DNA of 64,000 nucleotides from Kangiellaceae bacterium. GTDB taxonomy: Bacteria; Pseudomonadota; Gammaproteobacteria; Enterobacterales; Kangiellaceae. The position numbers were made by a program, and so were the translations under genes. The first letter of the stretch is position 1; each line of letters begins with the position of its first letter. Below are positions 56,442 through 64,000 of this stretch, piece by piece. The stretch lies in NCBI GenBank assembly GCA_026196875.1, contig JAPHTP010000005.1, positions 62,001-126,000 of the forward strand, written 5' to 3'. The notes beneath the pieces are model-generated. The model searched no databases. It was not told the DNA's origin and was given only the letters and a program-made list of their open reading frames with translations.

Positions 56442-59387
56442 ATGGCAATCAGTAAGTTAAAACATTCGCCTCTCCATAAAGCAATTACTTCAACTTTGGC
56501 GACAGCACTTGGACTTTCGAGTCTCAATATGGCTGTTCAAGCTGCCGAAGAGGGAGAAAATGCGGAGGAAGAAGGCGATAAAATAATAGTAGTAGGCTCG
56601 CGTATTCGTCGAGATGGTATAGACAACGCTGAACCTATTGAGATTATCTCCGCTGCAGATGCAAAATTGCAAGGCATAGATAGTGTAGGAGCACTTTTAC
56701 GAGCCTCAACACTGGCATCAGGTTCACCTCAAGTAACAGCAGCAAGTTCAACGGCCTTTGTACAAAACGGTGGAACAGGGACAGAAACATTATCTCTTCG
56801 CGGTCTCGGCGCAAATCGGACCTTAGTTCTCCTCAATGGCAGGCGTGCGGGCCCATCAGGTACTCGAGGTGGAGTATCTGCATTCGACTTAAACGCAATT
56901 CCACTATCCGCAGTTGAGCGTATAGAAATCCTTAAAGACGGGGCATCCTCTCTTTATGGTTCTGACGCGGTTGCGGGCGTTGTAAACATTATTACGAAAT
57001 CTGAAGATGGCTCTGCTGTAGACATGTTTATCTCTCAGCCGGAAGAAAGCGGCGGTGAACAGTTTCGGCTTAGTGGAACCTGGGGAAAAACTTATGACCG
57101 AGGTAACTTTTTAATTTCAGCCGACTATTCGAAAGAAGATCAGCTTGCTCAAGGCGACCGTGATTTCTTCGCTTGTGGCGAAAGATATCTGTTTGACCAA
57201 CAAACTGGCGAGCGTGGTGACGTCATTGACCCTAGAACCGGCAGATACCATTGTACTGATCTGTTGTGGGGACACGTGTGGTTGTATGACTATCAAGGAG
57301 CCGGAGGAAATGTTCCTGGTAGCTTAGCGCAATTTGACTATGATGGTGATTTAGGAAACTATATTCCTGGATACGCTGTTGACCCAACAGATCCTGATTT
57401 CTTAGTTACTCCTCCAGGTTGGTTTCCTGTCGGTTATGATCGAGCATCCGATGCGCTAGCCAATGCTGATCACCCGTTCCAGGATCTTACCTCTCTTATT
57501 CCAGAGACAGAAAAAACAACCATATATGCTCAAGGCGAATACGAAATAAATGATAGTACTTCGGCGTATGCAGAGTTGTTACTCAACCGCAGAAAAACAA
57601 CCACCGATGGTTACAGACAGTTCTGGGGTTACATATACAATGAGAACTTTTTCGGCGGTAATCCTTTAAGTGCTGGCTGGACTGGTGCTCAATGGTTTAG
57701 CCCTACTCCGATTACTGACGAAGGAAGTGATTCTGAAATCACAGTTGACTATACTCGATTCGTTGCTGGGCTGACCGGAGACATAGGTAATACTGACTGG
57801 TACTACGATGTATCGATGCAGCTGAGCCGATCAGATGGTGATTATCAGACAGACTTTATCTATAACGATAGAATCGTAGAACAAAACTGGCTGACAGGCT
57901 CCTGCGTAGGCATAACCCATAGCGTGTCTGGTGGCCCTTGTATGGATATTCCATGGCTGGACCCGCAATTCCTAGCCGGCAACATATCTCCTGACATGCG
58001 CGCCTACTTATTTGGGACAGAAATAGGCAACACCGTTTATGAACAGCAGGCTCTTGAAGCAGTAATCTCAGGAACTGCAATGGATATGGATGCCGGACCA
58101 TTGGACGTTGCGATAGGTTTCCATTACCGAACCGACGAGATTGAAGATGTTCCTGGAGAGCAAACCAGGCTTGGGAACACTTGGGGCTCGACTTCAGCAG
58201 GTATAACTACTGGTGACAGTACGACGAAAGCGATCTTTGGTGAAGCGATCATTCCGATAATAAATGGTGTTCCAGGCTTTCAAAATGTTGAACTTAAAAT
58301 CTCATCTAGATTTACCGATGTTTCATCGTTCGGTGATGACACAACATTCAAGTTTGGACTAAATTGGGACATAGTTGAGGGAGTGAAAGTTAGAGCCTCG
58401 CGTGGTACCTCTTTCCGCTCTCCAGCGTTATTTGAACTGTATTTAGCGGACCAAAGTTCATTTGCAGGTCAAAGAACTATCGACCCATGCTATAACTGGG
58501 CAGATGCAAATAGCACGGCAACGCCAGTTCAGCAAGCTAACTGTGCAGCTGATGGTATTCCCGGTAACAATGCACCAGCAATTTCTGCTACCGTTTTCAC
58601 TGGTGGAGGAGCAGGAGTCTTAGAAGCTGAAACATCAATTTCCGAAACTATTGGAATTGTGTGGACACCTGAATTTGCAGATATCGCAATCTCATTGGAT
58701 TATTTTGATTTCCTAATCGAAGGTGAAGTCACCCAGTTAGGAGCAGCGACTATTGTCGGTCGTTGCTACTCGTCAGAGTTCTTCCCTAATGATCCTTTGT
58801 GCGACCAATTTGATCGGGACCCAACCGACCTTCGAATCACAAATGTTCGAGATAGTTATCTAAATATCGCTTCTCAAATTAATAAAGGTTTTGATTTAGC
58901 AATTAATTATCAAACCGAGTTTGAGTTTGGGACTTTGAGACTAGAAAGTCGACACACTTACCAAGACGAAGATAGCATAGCAGTATTTGATGACTTTACT
59001 ACTGACACTAATGGAGAGTTTGGTGACCCCCAACTAACCGCGTCACTTAGAGCTGCTTTGACGATTGATGATTGGACTTATAACTGGACCATAAACTATT
59101 TAGGTTCGGTTTCAAACGTAGATAGAGATTTAGGTAGTACCCTCGATTACCGAGGAGAAACCTACAATATCGTTAATTATGACGATGCTACCTACTATCA
59201 TGCGTTTTCGGCAAGTACTACCTTTGACGACTTAAGCCTTGTCTTTGGTGTTGCCAATCTTACCGATGAAGAACCACCTCAAGTAAGTCGTGGAACTTCT
59301 GTTTCTCGCATTGGTAATGCGGCTTTCTATAGCCAATATGATTGGCGTGGAAGAAGAGCATTTGTAAACTTATCTTATAACTTTTAA
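56442..59387 (+). CDS. TonB-dependent receptor
   Basis: The 981-residue receptor has a signal peptide (1-34, ending VQAAEE), an acidic linker and DKIIVVGSRIRR. The plug shows LSLRGLGANRTLVLLNGRRAGPSG and YGSDAVAGVVNIITKSE; the barrel ends AFVNLSYNF. It differs from the other island receptors and resembles the type often found beside tryptophan-halogenase genes. Its leader has AAAGGGAT in place of ACAGGGT. A terminator, a sulfotransferase-like gene and a halogenase gene follow on the same strand. Confidence 0.94.
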   Translation: MAISKLKHSPLHKAITSTLATALGLSSLNMAVQAAEEGENAEEEGDKIIVVGSRIRRDGIDNAEPIEIISAADAKLQGIDSVGALLRASTLASGSPQVTAASSTAFVQNGGTGTETLSLRGLGANRTLVLLNGRRAGPSGTRGGVSAFDLNAIPLSAVERIEILKDGASSLYGSDAVAGVVNIITKSEDGSAVDMFISQPEESGGEQFRLSGTWGKTYDRGNFLISADYSKEDQLAQGDRDFFACGERYLFDQQTGERGDVIDPRTGRYHCTDLLWGHVWLYDYQGAGGNVPGSLAQFDYDGDLGNYIPGYAVDPTDPDFLVTPPGWFPVGYDRASDALANADHPFQDLTSLIPETEKTTIYAQGEYEINDSTSAYAELLLNRRKTTTDGYRQFWGYIYNENFFGGNPLSAGWTGAQWFSPTPITDEGSDSEITVDYTRFVAGLTGDIGNTDWYYDVSMQLSRSDGDYQTDFIYNDRIVEQNWLTGSCVGITHSVSGGPCMDIPWLDPQFLAGNISPDMRAYLFGTEIGNTVYEQQALEAVISGTAMDMDAGPLDVAIGFHYRTDEIEDVPGEQTRLGNTWGSTSAGITTGDSTTKAIFGEAIIPIINGVPGFQNVELKISSRFTDVSSFGDDTTFKFGLNWDIVEGVKVRASRGTSFRSPALFELYLADQSSFAGQRTIDPCYNWADANSTATPVQQANCAADGIPGNNAPAISATVFTGGGAGVLEAETSISETIGIVWTPEFADIAISLDYFDFLIEGEVTQLGAATIVGRCYSSEFFPNDPLCDQFDRDPTDLRITNVRDSYLNIASQINKGFDLAINYQTEFEFGTLRLESRHTYQDEDSIAVFDDFTTDTNGEFGDPQLTASLRAALTIDDWTYNWTINYLGSVSNVDRDLGSTLDYRGETYNIVNYDDATYYHAFSASTTFDDLSLVFGVANLTDEEPPQVSRGTSVSRIGNAAFYSQYDWRGRRAFVNLSYNF

Positions 59388-59405
59388 GTAAGTTTTAATG
59401 CCTTT

Positions 59406-59433
59406 AAAAGGCCGACAATCGTCGGCCTTTTTT
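59406..59433 (+). terminator. Intrinsic terminator after the 56,442 receptor
   Basis: The stem AAAAGGCCGAC / GTCGGCCTTTT with a 4-nt loop runs into Ts, 19 nt past the receptor stop and 68 nt before the next gene. Confidence 0.93.
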
Positions 59434-59501
59434 ATTCTCTTGATACTTAGGTTGAAAGAGGTATATTAGAAAAGAACCAAATAAAACTAAAAGAGCTTCA
59501 A

Positions 59502-60290
59502 ATGCCTCGTGTAATTGCCAAATCCGATAATCTTAATGAAAGAAATAAGGAGTTTACTCAGACTCCACTAAGTCAACCAGTATTTCTTAACTCAGTTCCC
59601 AAGTGCGGTACCCACTTAATCCGAAATATTTTTAGAATGTTTGTTCCAGTGGAACAGCAATACCACCAAATGTTCATTCAAATTCCGGTGTTACAGCAAC
59701 ATCTCCAGGCGTTTGCTCCAACTTCTCCAAAGCTGAGTTGGGGGCACTTGTTATTTTCAGATGACTCAGCAGCTGCACTACATGGAGTAAAGCATCTTCT
59801 TATGGTTCGCGATCCTTATGATTGGGTCTTGGCTCGAGCCAGATTCTTTTTATCTGACACTTTCCAAGGTTCTTTAGAAAATCTGAAGAGTGGAAAGATC
59901 TCGGTCGAACAAGTTCTCAATATGATGATTTTTGGTATCTACCAAAAGGCTCCGACTTTGAGCGAAATATATACGCACAATGCAGTTTCATGGTTAGGCT
60001 CTGGAGTAAAAATCGTTAAATATGAAGATGTCATTTTCCATTTACAAAATCTCGACCAACCTGCTGCAAAAAATTATTTTGAAGATTTACTCAGTACCTT
60101 GGGAATAACAACTCTTCCTGAAGACTGGGAGACTAGGATAAAGGTTGGTTCAGACCGCAAGCAAAGCGGCACCGCGAGAGAAAATCTTTCCGGCAAGAAA
60201 TTTGAAATCCCAAATGAACTCCCAGACATACAAAAACAAATGGTCGACTACGCAGCCCCTAATTTACGTAAAATACTCGGGTACGAATAA
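59502..60290 (+). CDS. Short sulfotransferase-like P-loop protein
   Basis: The 262-residue cytoplasmic protein has no TPR region. FLNSVPKCGTHLIRNIF (28-44) has the form of the sulfotransferase 5'-phosphosulfate loop (PKSGTT-type), with Cys in place of the usual Ser. LLMVRDPYDWVLA (about 99-111) matches the second, 3'-phosphate-binding segment. The remainder is not recognisable. It starts 114 nt after a receptor and ends 45 nt before the halogenase gene, so it is probably co-transcribed with the latter. PAPS use is likely but the acceptor is unknown. Confidence 0.7.
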   Translation: MPRVIAKSDNLNERNKEFTQTPLSQPVFLNSVPKCGTHLIRNIFRMFVPVEQQYHQMFIQIPVLQQHLQAFAPTSPKLSWGHLLFSDDSAAALHGVKHLLMVRDPYDWVLARARFFLSDTFQGSLENLKSGKISVEQVLNMMIFGIYQKAPTLSEIYTHNAVSWLGSGVKIVKYEDVIFHLQNLDQPAAKNYFEDLLSTLGITTLPEDWETRIKVGSDRKQSGTARENLSGKKFEIPNELPDIQKQMVDYAAPNLRKILGYE

Positions 60291-60335
60291 GTTCAATACA
60301 TATAAAAATAATACGTCCAACGTGAGGCATATATA

Positions 60336-61967
60336 ATGAGAAAAATAGCAATAATTGGCGGTGGCTCTTCAGGTTGGATGTGTGCTGCGTATTTAAACGG
60401 CGTATTAAACAAACAGGGAAGTCAAAAAGTTGTAGATATCACTCTGGTGGAGTCTCCGGATATTCCACGCATTTCGGTTGGTGAAGCAACCATTCCGTCT
60501 ATGCGGCATTTACTATCAGTGATTGGAATAGACGAACTTGACTTTATGCGCAGTGCAGACGCAACCTTTAAGCAATCAATTAAGTATGTAAACTGGACTC
60601 ATAACAACAATACTTTTTACCATCACCCTTTTAGTCGCTATCGCAATCAGCCGATCGATCATTCAGGTAAGAATTGGGCTCAAAGTGATCGAAGCATTCC
60701 ATATATGGAAACAGTTTCTGCTCAGCCTGTAATATGTGAAATGGGGCGTTCTCCTCTGACCCTAGGGCCTTGGGATTTAGGCGCCCCTCTCACCTACGCT
60801 TATCATATGAATGCACAAAAGTTTGCCGATTACCTTAGAGACTTTTCTGTTGTGCGAGGCGTCAACCATGTCTACGCCAATGTAACTTCCGTTAACCTGG
60901 AAAATCAGGACATCATAAAGTCCGTCTCGACCGACAGAGAATTGGAAGTTGAAGCTGATCTATTTGTAGACTGCACCGGATTTAGAGCGAAGTTAATTGG
61001 AGAGACACTCAACGTAGGGTATCAGGATCTCTCTCAGTGGCTGCTATGCGATAGAGCCGTGACGATGCATTTACCTTACGACTCCTACTACCCTGGAATG
61101 ATCCGCCCTTATACAACTGCAACCGCTTTATCAAATGGTTGGATTTGGGATATACCAATGAGAAGTCAACGTTCAATTGGCTACGTTCATTCGAGTCAGT
61201 TTATATCCAAAGAAGATGCGGAAATTGAAATGCGCGCTTACCAAGGAGGTGACACTAGCAACTTGGATTGCCGATTTGTTGATTTTAGAGTGGGTCGTCG
61301 CCACCGTCACTGGCATGGCAACTGTATTGCTTTAGGTTTATCTGGTGGATTTATTGAGCCGTTAGAGTCGACCGGGCTTTATTTAAGCGATTTGGGAGCT
61401 GTCGCATTAGCTGACCATTTCCCGTTCGATAGAGAGCATATGCCGGCACTCGCGCAAAGATACAACCGAATCGTTTCAAATCGTTATTTTGAAATTCTCG
61501 ACTTCATTAATATGCACTATTGCCTAACACACAGAACTGACACAGATTTTTGGAAAGAAGTTCAAAAACCAGAAAGGATCACGGAAAGACTTCAAGCGAA
61601 GTTTGATTTCTGGAAAATCAAGCCGCCTTCAGCATTTGATTTCGAAGACCAAAGTCTTCCAGGACAATCGCAATCAGCACTGGATGCAACAATCACCGGA
61701 AACGATGCCCGTGCGCCTGTTGATACTGCGGGATTATGGAATCACGAAAGTTATGAGTGTATTTTATACGGCATGGATTTTATGCGTGAAGAATATGAGC
61801 AGAAGTTGAGTGGCTCCATTCGCCCTAAACCTACTGTATACCCTCACATTATTAAACGCTTGCAACTAGCAAACCAAAAACTACCTCCCCACTCAGTTTG
61901 GCTCAAAGAAAAACTAGGTATGGAGGAATATAGGGCGACAGTAAAACCAGCTGGCTGGGTTTGTTAA
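60336..61967 (+). CDS. Flavin-dependent tryptophan-halogenase family protein
   Basis: The 543-residue protein uses reduced FAD, oxygen and halide in this family. The FAD-binding GGGSSGWM is at 8-15. The catalytic lysine falls at Lys79 (ATFKQS), the same number as in PrnA. The halogenase signature WIWDIP lies at 269-274, and the Glu-Ser pair (Glu344-Ser345) lies in IEPLESTGLYL. All expected catalytic residues are present, so activity is plausible. No flavin reductase or biosynthetic cluster is nearby; the substrate may be tryptophan, a peptide or another aromatic compound taken up by the adjacent receptor. Confidence 0.9.
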   Translation: MRKIAIIGGGSSGWMCAAYLNGVLNKQGSQKVVDITLVESPDIPRISVGEATIPSMRHLLSVIGIDELDFMRSADATFKQSIKYVNWTHNNNTFYHHPFSRYRNQPIDHSGKNWAQSDRSIPYMETVSAQPVICEMGRSPLTLGPWDLGAPLTYAYHMNAQKFADYLRDFSVVRGVNHVYANVTSVNLENQDIIKSVSTDRELEVEADLFVDCTGFRAKLIGETLNVGYQDLSQWLLCDRAVTMHLPYDSYYPGMIRPYTTATALSNGWIWDIPMRSQRSIGYVHSSQFISKEDAEIEMRAYQGGDTSNLDCRFVDFRVGRRHRHWHGNCIALGLSGGFIEPLESTGLYLSDLGAVALADHFPFDREHMPALAQRYNRIVSNRYFEILDFINMHYCLTHRTDTDFWKEVQKPERITERLQAKFDFWKIKPPSAFDFEDQSLPGQSQSALDATITGNDARAPVDTAGLWNHESYECILYGMDFMREEYEQKLSGSIRPKPTVYPHIIKRLQLANQKLPPHSVWLKEKLGMEEYRATVKPAGWVC

Positions 61968-61984
61968 CCACTTAAGAACAATAT

Positions 61985-62009
61985 AGCTGTAGATTTTAGC
62001 TCTGCAGCT
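61985..62009. terminator. Weak stem-loop between halogenase and DUF805-like genes
   Basis: An 8-bp stem (AGCTGTAG / CTGCAGCT with one G-U pair, 9-nt loop) lies between the convergent genes. No U-run follows, so termination is uncertain. Confidence 0.35.
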
Positions 62010-62027
62010 TGACTATTTCCTTTGGCC

Positions 62028-63122
62028 TTAATCTGAACCAACTAAATATTCGGCATACTTTTTCTTAACCATCAATTTAGCTTGTGTACCCTTCAGTGAG
62101 AATTCATAACCGCATAGCTTAAATCGATCTCTTTTAGCAATTGCTTCGATTAACGCTTTAGTATCCACCGGAGAAAAATCTGCATAATAATCTCCACGGT
62201 TTTTAGAAGTCACTTTTATTGCTCGAAATTTAGTTTGACTATTAAATACAATATCTACACAACCTTGATCACCCTGTCCAGTTATAGTTGACCATACTTC
62301 ACCGTCGTCTCGAAAATCTCCTTGCCATGCAACAGTGAGAGCATCATTTTCATCAAGCATCAACCAAAAATTATCCGGCATTTCGGCCTTATGCAAACGC
62401 TGTTTAAGTTGTTGTATCTGTTGAGCCTGCTCTTCAACTTCTTCTGGTTGGTCTTCGGTAAATATTGGCATAAGTGCGGCAACGATAACGATGATAGAAA
62501 CCAAAGCACCTGCGCCAATTGCTAACGGCTTATTCTGATTTACCCAATCAATTAAGTCGAATTCTCGATTTTGTGAAGAGACGCCTGCTCGTGTGCCAGA
62601 ATGCCCTACGTCGGAAGATGGACCTTTTTCTACAAACGACTTGCTTTCATTTTGATGGCCGCCGGCCAATGTCGGCTCAATTCTTTGATGGTGCAAATGC
62701 CCGGTGGCTTTTTTAGGGCCATTTAAATTAACGGGACCGTGATACCCCAAAACATAATCAAGATTGCGTCTCACTTTAGCATTACTTATCGTCGTAAAGA
62801 CAAATGTGGCAATTACCGCTATCAACATTAACAGCCACGCTGAGCCGTGTTCAATATAAGTTACGCCAAAAACACAAAACCAAAACACCAATAAAGGAAT
62901 TACACCCAAAGGAGTTGCAAAACCGGCATGATGAATACGCCGAATCGCACTGGCAAGCATAATTGGGGAACAAACAAGAAGCAGCAGTACAAGTAATACG
63001 GGCGCCTTGGCCAAAACAGAACTAAGTGCCAGAAATAACAGATAGCAGGCACCACTGATAGCTAAAAAACGACGACCAATGTCATATCCCTTGAAACAGA
63101 ATAACGACTTTAACAATGGCAC
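62028..63122 (-). CDS. Multi-pass membrane protein with DUF805-like N-terminus
   Basis: The 364-residue protein begins with about four membrane segments (residues 20-115) in a DUF805-like pattern: FCFKGYDIGRRFLAIS at the start and AIRRIHHAGFATPLGVIPLL in the middle. A hydrophilic linker, another membrane helix (about 195-215), a Glu/Gln-rich coiled coil (about 222-242) and a periplasmic C-terminal domain with two cysteines (GCVDIVF, KLCGYEF) follow. The function is unknown. It is divergent from the small pilin-like gene. Confidence 0.6.
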   Translation of the reverse strand: MPLLKSLFCFKGYDIGRRFLAISGACYLLFLALSSVLAKAPVLLVLLLLVCSPIMLASAIRRIHHAGFATPLGVIPLLVFWFCVFGVTYIEHGSAWLLMLIAVIATFVFTTISNAKVRRNLDYVLGYHGPVNLNGPKKATGHLHHQRIEPTLAGGHQNESKSFVEKGPSSDVGHSGTRAGVSSQNREFDLIDWVNQNKPLAIGAGALVSIIVIVAALMPIFTEDQPEEVEEQAQQIQQLKQRLHKAEMPDNFWLMLDENDALTVAWQGDFRDDGEVWSTITGQGDQGCVDIVFNSQTKFRAIKVTSKNRGDYYADFSPVDTKALIEAIAKRDRFKLCGYEFSLKGTQAKLMVKKKYAEYLVGSD

Positions 63123-63288
63123 TGAATGCTCTCCAAAATCAGATTAACCTTATGGCGCTAATGTTAGCCGATTTTGGCGCTTAAAATCCATGCTATTCAA
63201 GGCCATATGAAGCAAAACTAATGACGAATTAAGGCATTTTCGCCTATCATGTGAAATAACTACGATTATTATAGAGTTCTGTAGGCCA

Positions 63289-63747
63289 ATGTTTAAAAAT
63301 TTCCTGGTAGTTTTAACAATTCTCATTGTTGTTGCTGGCGGGATTGGCTACAGCTATTTTTCCGATGAACAATGGCATGAAAGACGACTTTTTACCCAAT
63401 CTCTCGAATCTTTTGGACACCACCAGCAGACTTTAACTGCTTCTTTCATTAAAGACGGTCAAATTCCAGCCTACTCTAAAACATTAGCTCTCAACTATAC
63501 CGCCGCAAATAATGCGCAATTAGCTATCGACCTTCAGATAAGTACCGCCAACAATCAGGTCATACTCAGGTTTGGCCAGGGGGAGTCTCAATTAGCAGAG
63601 CAGACAATCCTCCTCGAACCGGTTGTAAAACAACTAGATGATACTAGTCAGCAAGTGCTCTGGAAGTGTCTTAACGGTACTGTGTTGTTAAAATACCGGC
63701 CTAAAGCCTGCCGTTTAGGAGAAGCCATTTTAATTTCATCCAACTAA
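63289..63747 (+). CDS. Small membrane-anchored protein with pilin-like C-terminus
   Basis: The 152-residue protein has an N-terminal membrane anchor (about 4-24) and an exported domain. The last third, VLWKCLNGTVLLKYRPKACR, has the Cys-to-Cys loop and K-Y-x-P-x-x-C-R form seen at the C-terminus of type IV pilins. The usual prepilin leader (Gly-Phe-Thr-Leu-Ile-Glu) is absent, so it is not a processed pilin. Its partner and role are unknown. Confidence 0.55.
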   Translation: MFKNFLVVLTILIVVAGGIGYSYFSDEQWHERRLFTQSLESFGHHQQTLTASFIKDGQIPAYSKTLALNYTAANNAQLAIDLQISTANNQVILRFGQGESQLAEQTILLEPVVKQLDDTSQQVLWKCLNGTVLLKYRPKACRLGEAILISSN

Positions 63748-63835
63748 CCTACCTAGACTAATCTCAAACCAGCAATATTTATAGATTAGTTCTACACTTA
63801 AATGATATGCACTAACTTTACACGGATAGGTCCGG

Positions 63836-64000
63836 ATGAGCCGAAAAACTATTCTCCTCCAAATACATAAGGACTTGGCAGCCGGAGAAGTTAAATTACC
63901 GACACTTCCAGAAATTAGCCTGCGGATTAAAAAAGCCGCAAGCGATCCTGATGTGGACATTGGCAAGCTTGGGAAAATAGCAGAAACGGACCCGGCATTT
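63836..64000 (+). CDS. HDOD-domain protein, 5' end only
   Basis: Fifty-five residues are visible before the window ends. The segment KLPTLPEISLRIKKAASDPDVDIGKLGKIAETDPAF is typical of the start of an HDOD domain, found in proteins of signalling and motility control in gammaproteobacteria. A fuller description would require the rest of the gene. Confidence 0.85.
   Translation, partial: MSRKTILLQIHKDLAAGEVKLPTLPEISLRIKKAASDPDVDIGKLGKIAETDPAF

Noticed and set aside
27953-61967. Polysaccharide-utilisation locus
   Set aside because: No SusD homologue, glycoside hydrolase, lyase or sulfatase is present; the sulfotransferases add and do not remove sulfate.
30814-61967. Secondary-metabolite cluster around the halogenase and sulfotransferases
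   Set aside because: No NRPS, PKS, RiPP enzyme, flavin reductase or dedicated exporter was found; the genes are dispersed among receptors.

Overview
The window looks like the chromosome of a free-living, probably marine, gammaproteobacterium with an AT-leaning genome. The evidence is the gene order leuS-lptE-holA-nadD-rsfS-rlmH-mrdA, an E. coli-type ilvGMEDA operon with a leader peptide, rpsO upstream of pnp, OxyR with cysteines at 199 and 208, and six TonB-dependent receptors. A Kangiellaceae/Aliikangiella or Alteromonadales-like host is plausible, but genus cannot be fixed from the sequence alone. No rRNA, tRNA, CRISPR array, insertion sequence or phage gene was seen.

Layout. 1-7,250 (minus strand) is a housekeeping block for the cell envelope, ribosome assembly, NAD synthesis and leucyl-tRNA charging. 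7,480-9,840 is a secreted subtilisin-like protease with two C-terminal PPC domains. 10,430-14,750 holds a lipoprotein with a thioredoxin fold, then an operon of an M48 membrane protease and three AIM24-family paralogues. 14,920-21,540 is ilvL-ilvG-ilvM-ilvE-ilvD-ilvA, with a readable attenuator. 22,040-27,730 carries a GNAT/FemAB-like protein, ppnN, pnp (with a long leader hairpin) and rpsO.

27,950-61,970 is an accessory island. It has six TonB-dependent receptors (TBDRs), two TPR-sulfotransferases, one short sulfotransferase-like protein, two exported S9 prolyl-oligopeptidase-type enzymes, one flavin-dependent tryptophan-halogenase-type enzyme and a stand-alone winged-helix regulator. The housekeeping pair oxyR-recG sits inside it. 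Four of the six receptors are followed on the same strand by a strong intrinsic terminator and then, 72-223 nt further on, by an enzyme gene. This repeated receptor-terminator-enzyme layout suggests that each receptor is made in excess over its enzyme.

The most interesting signal is regulatory. Upstream of the four plus-strand receptors, TTCAA/TTGAA half-sites recur in direct orientation at 10-11 bp steps. A weaker version lies upstream of the minus-strand receptor at 32,297-35,185. In three cases the last half-site ends 143-144 nt before the receptor start codon. PhoB/OmpR-type winged-helix proteins bind direct repeats with this spacing, and such a protein with no receiver domain is encoded at 35,832-36,284. 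I infer a dedicated island regulon. A candidate small RNA with its own promoter and terminator lies on the minus strand at about 36,522-36,591.

62,030-64,000 holds a multi-pass membrane protein resembling DUF805, a small membrane-anchored protein with a pilin-like C-terminus, and the start of an HDOD-domain protein.
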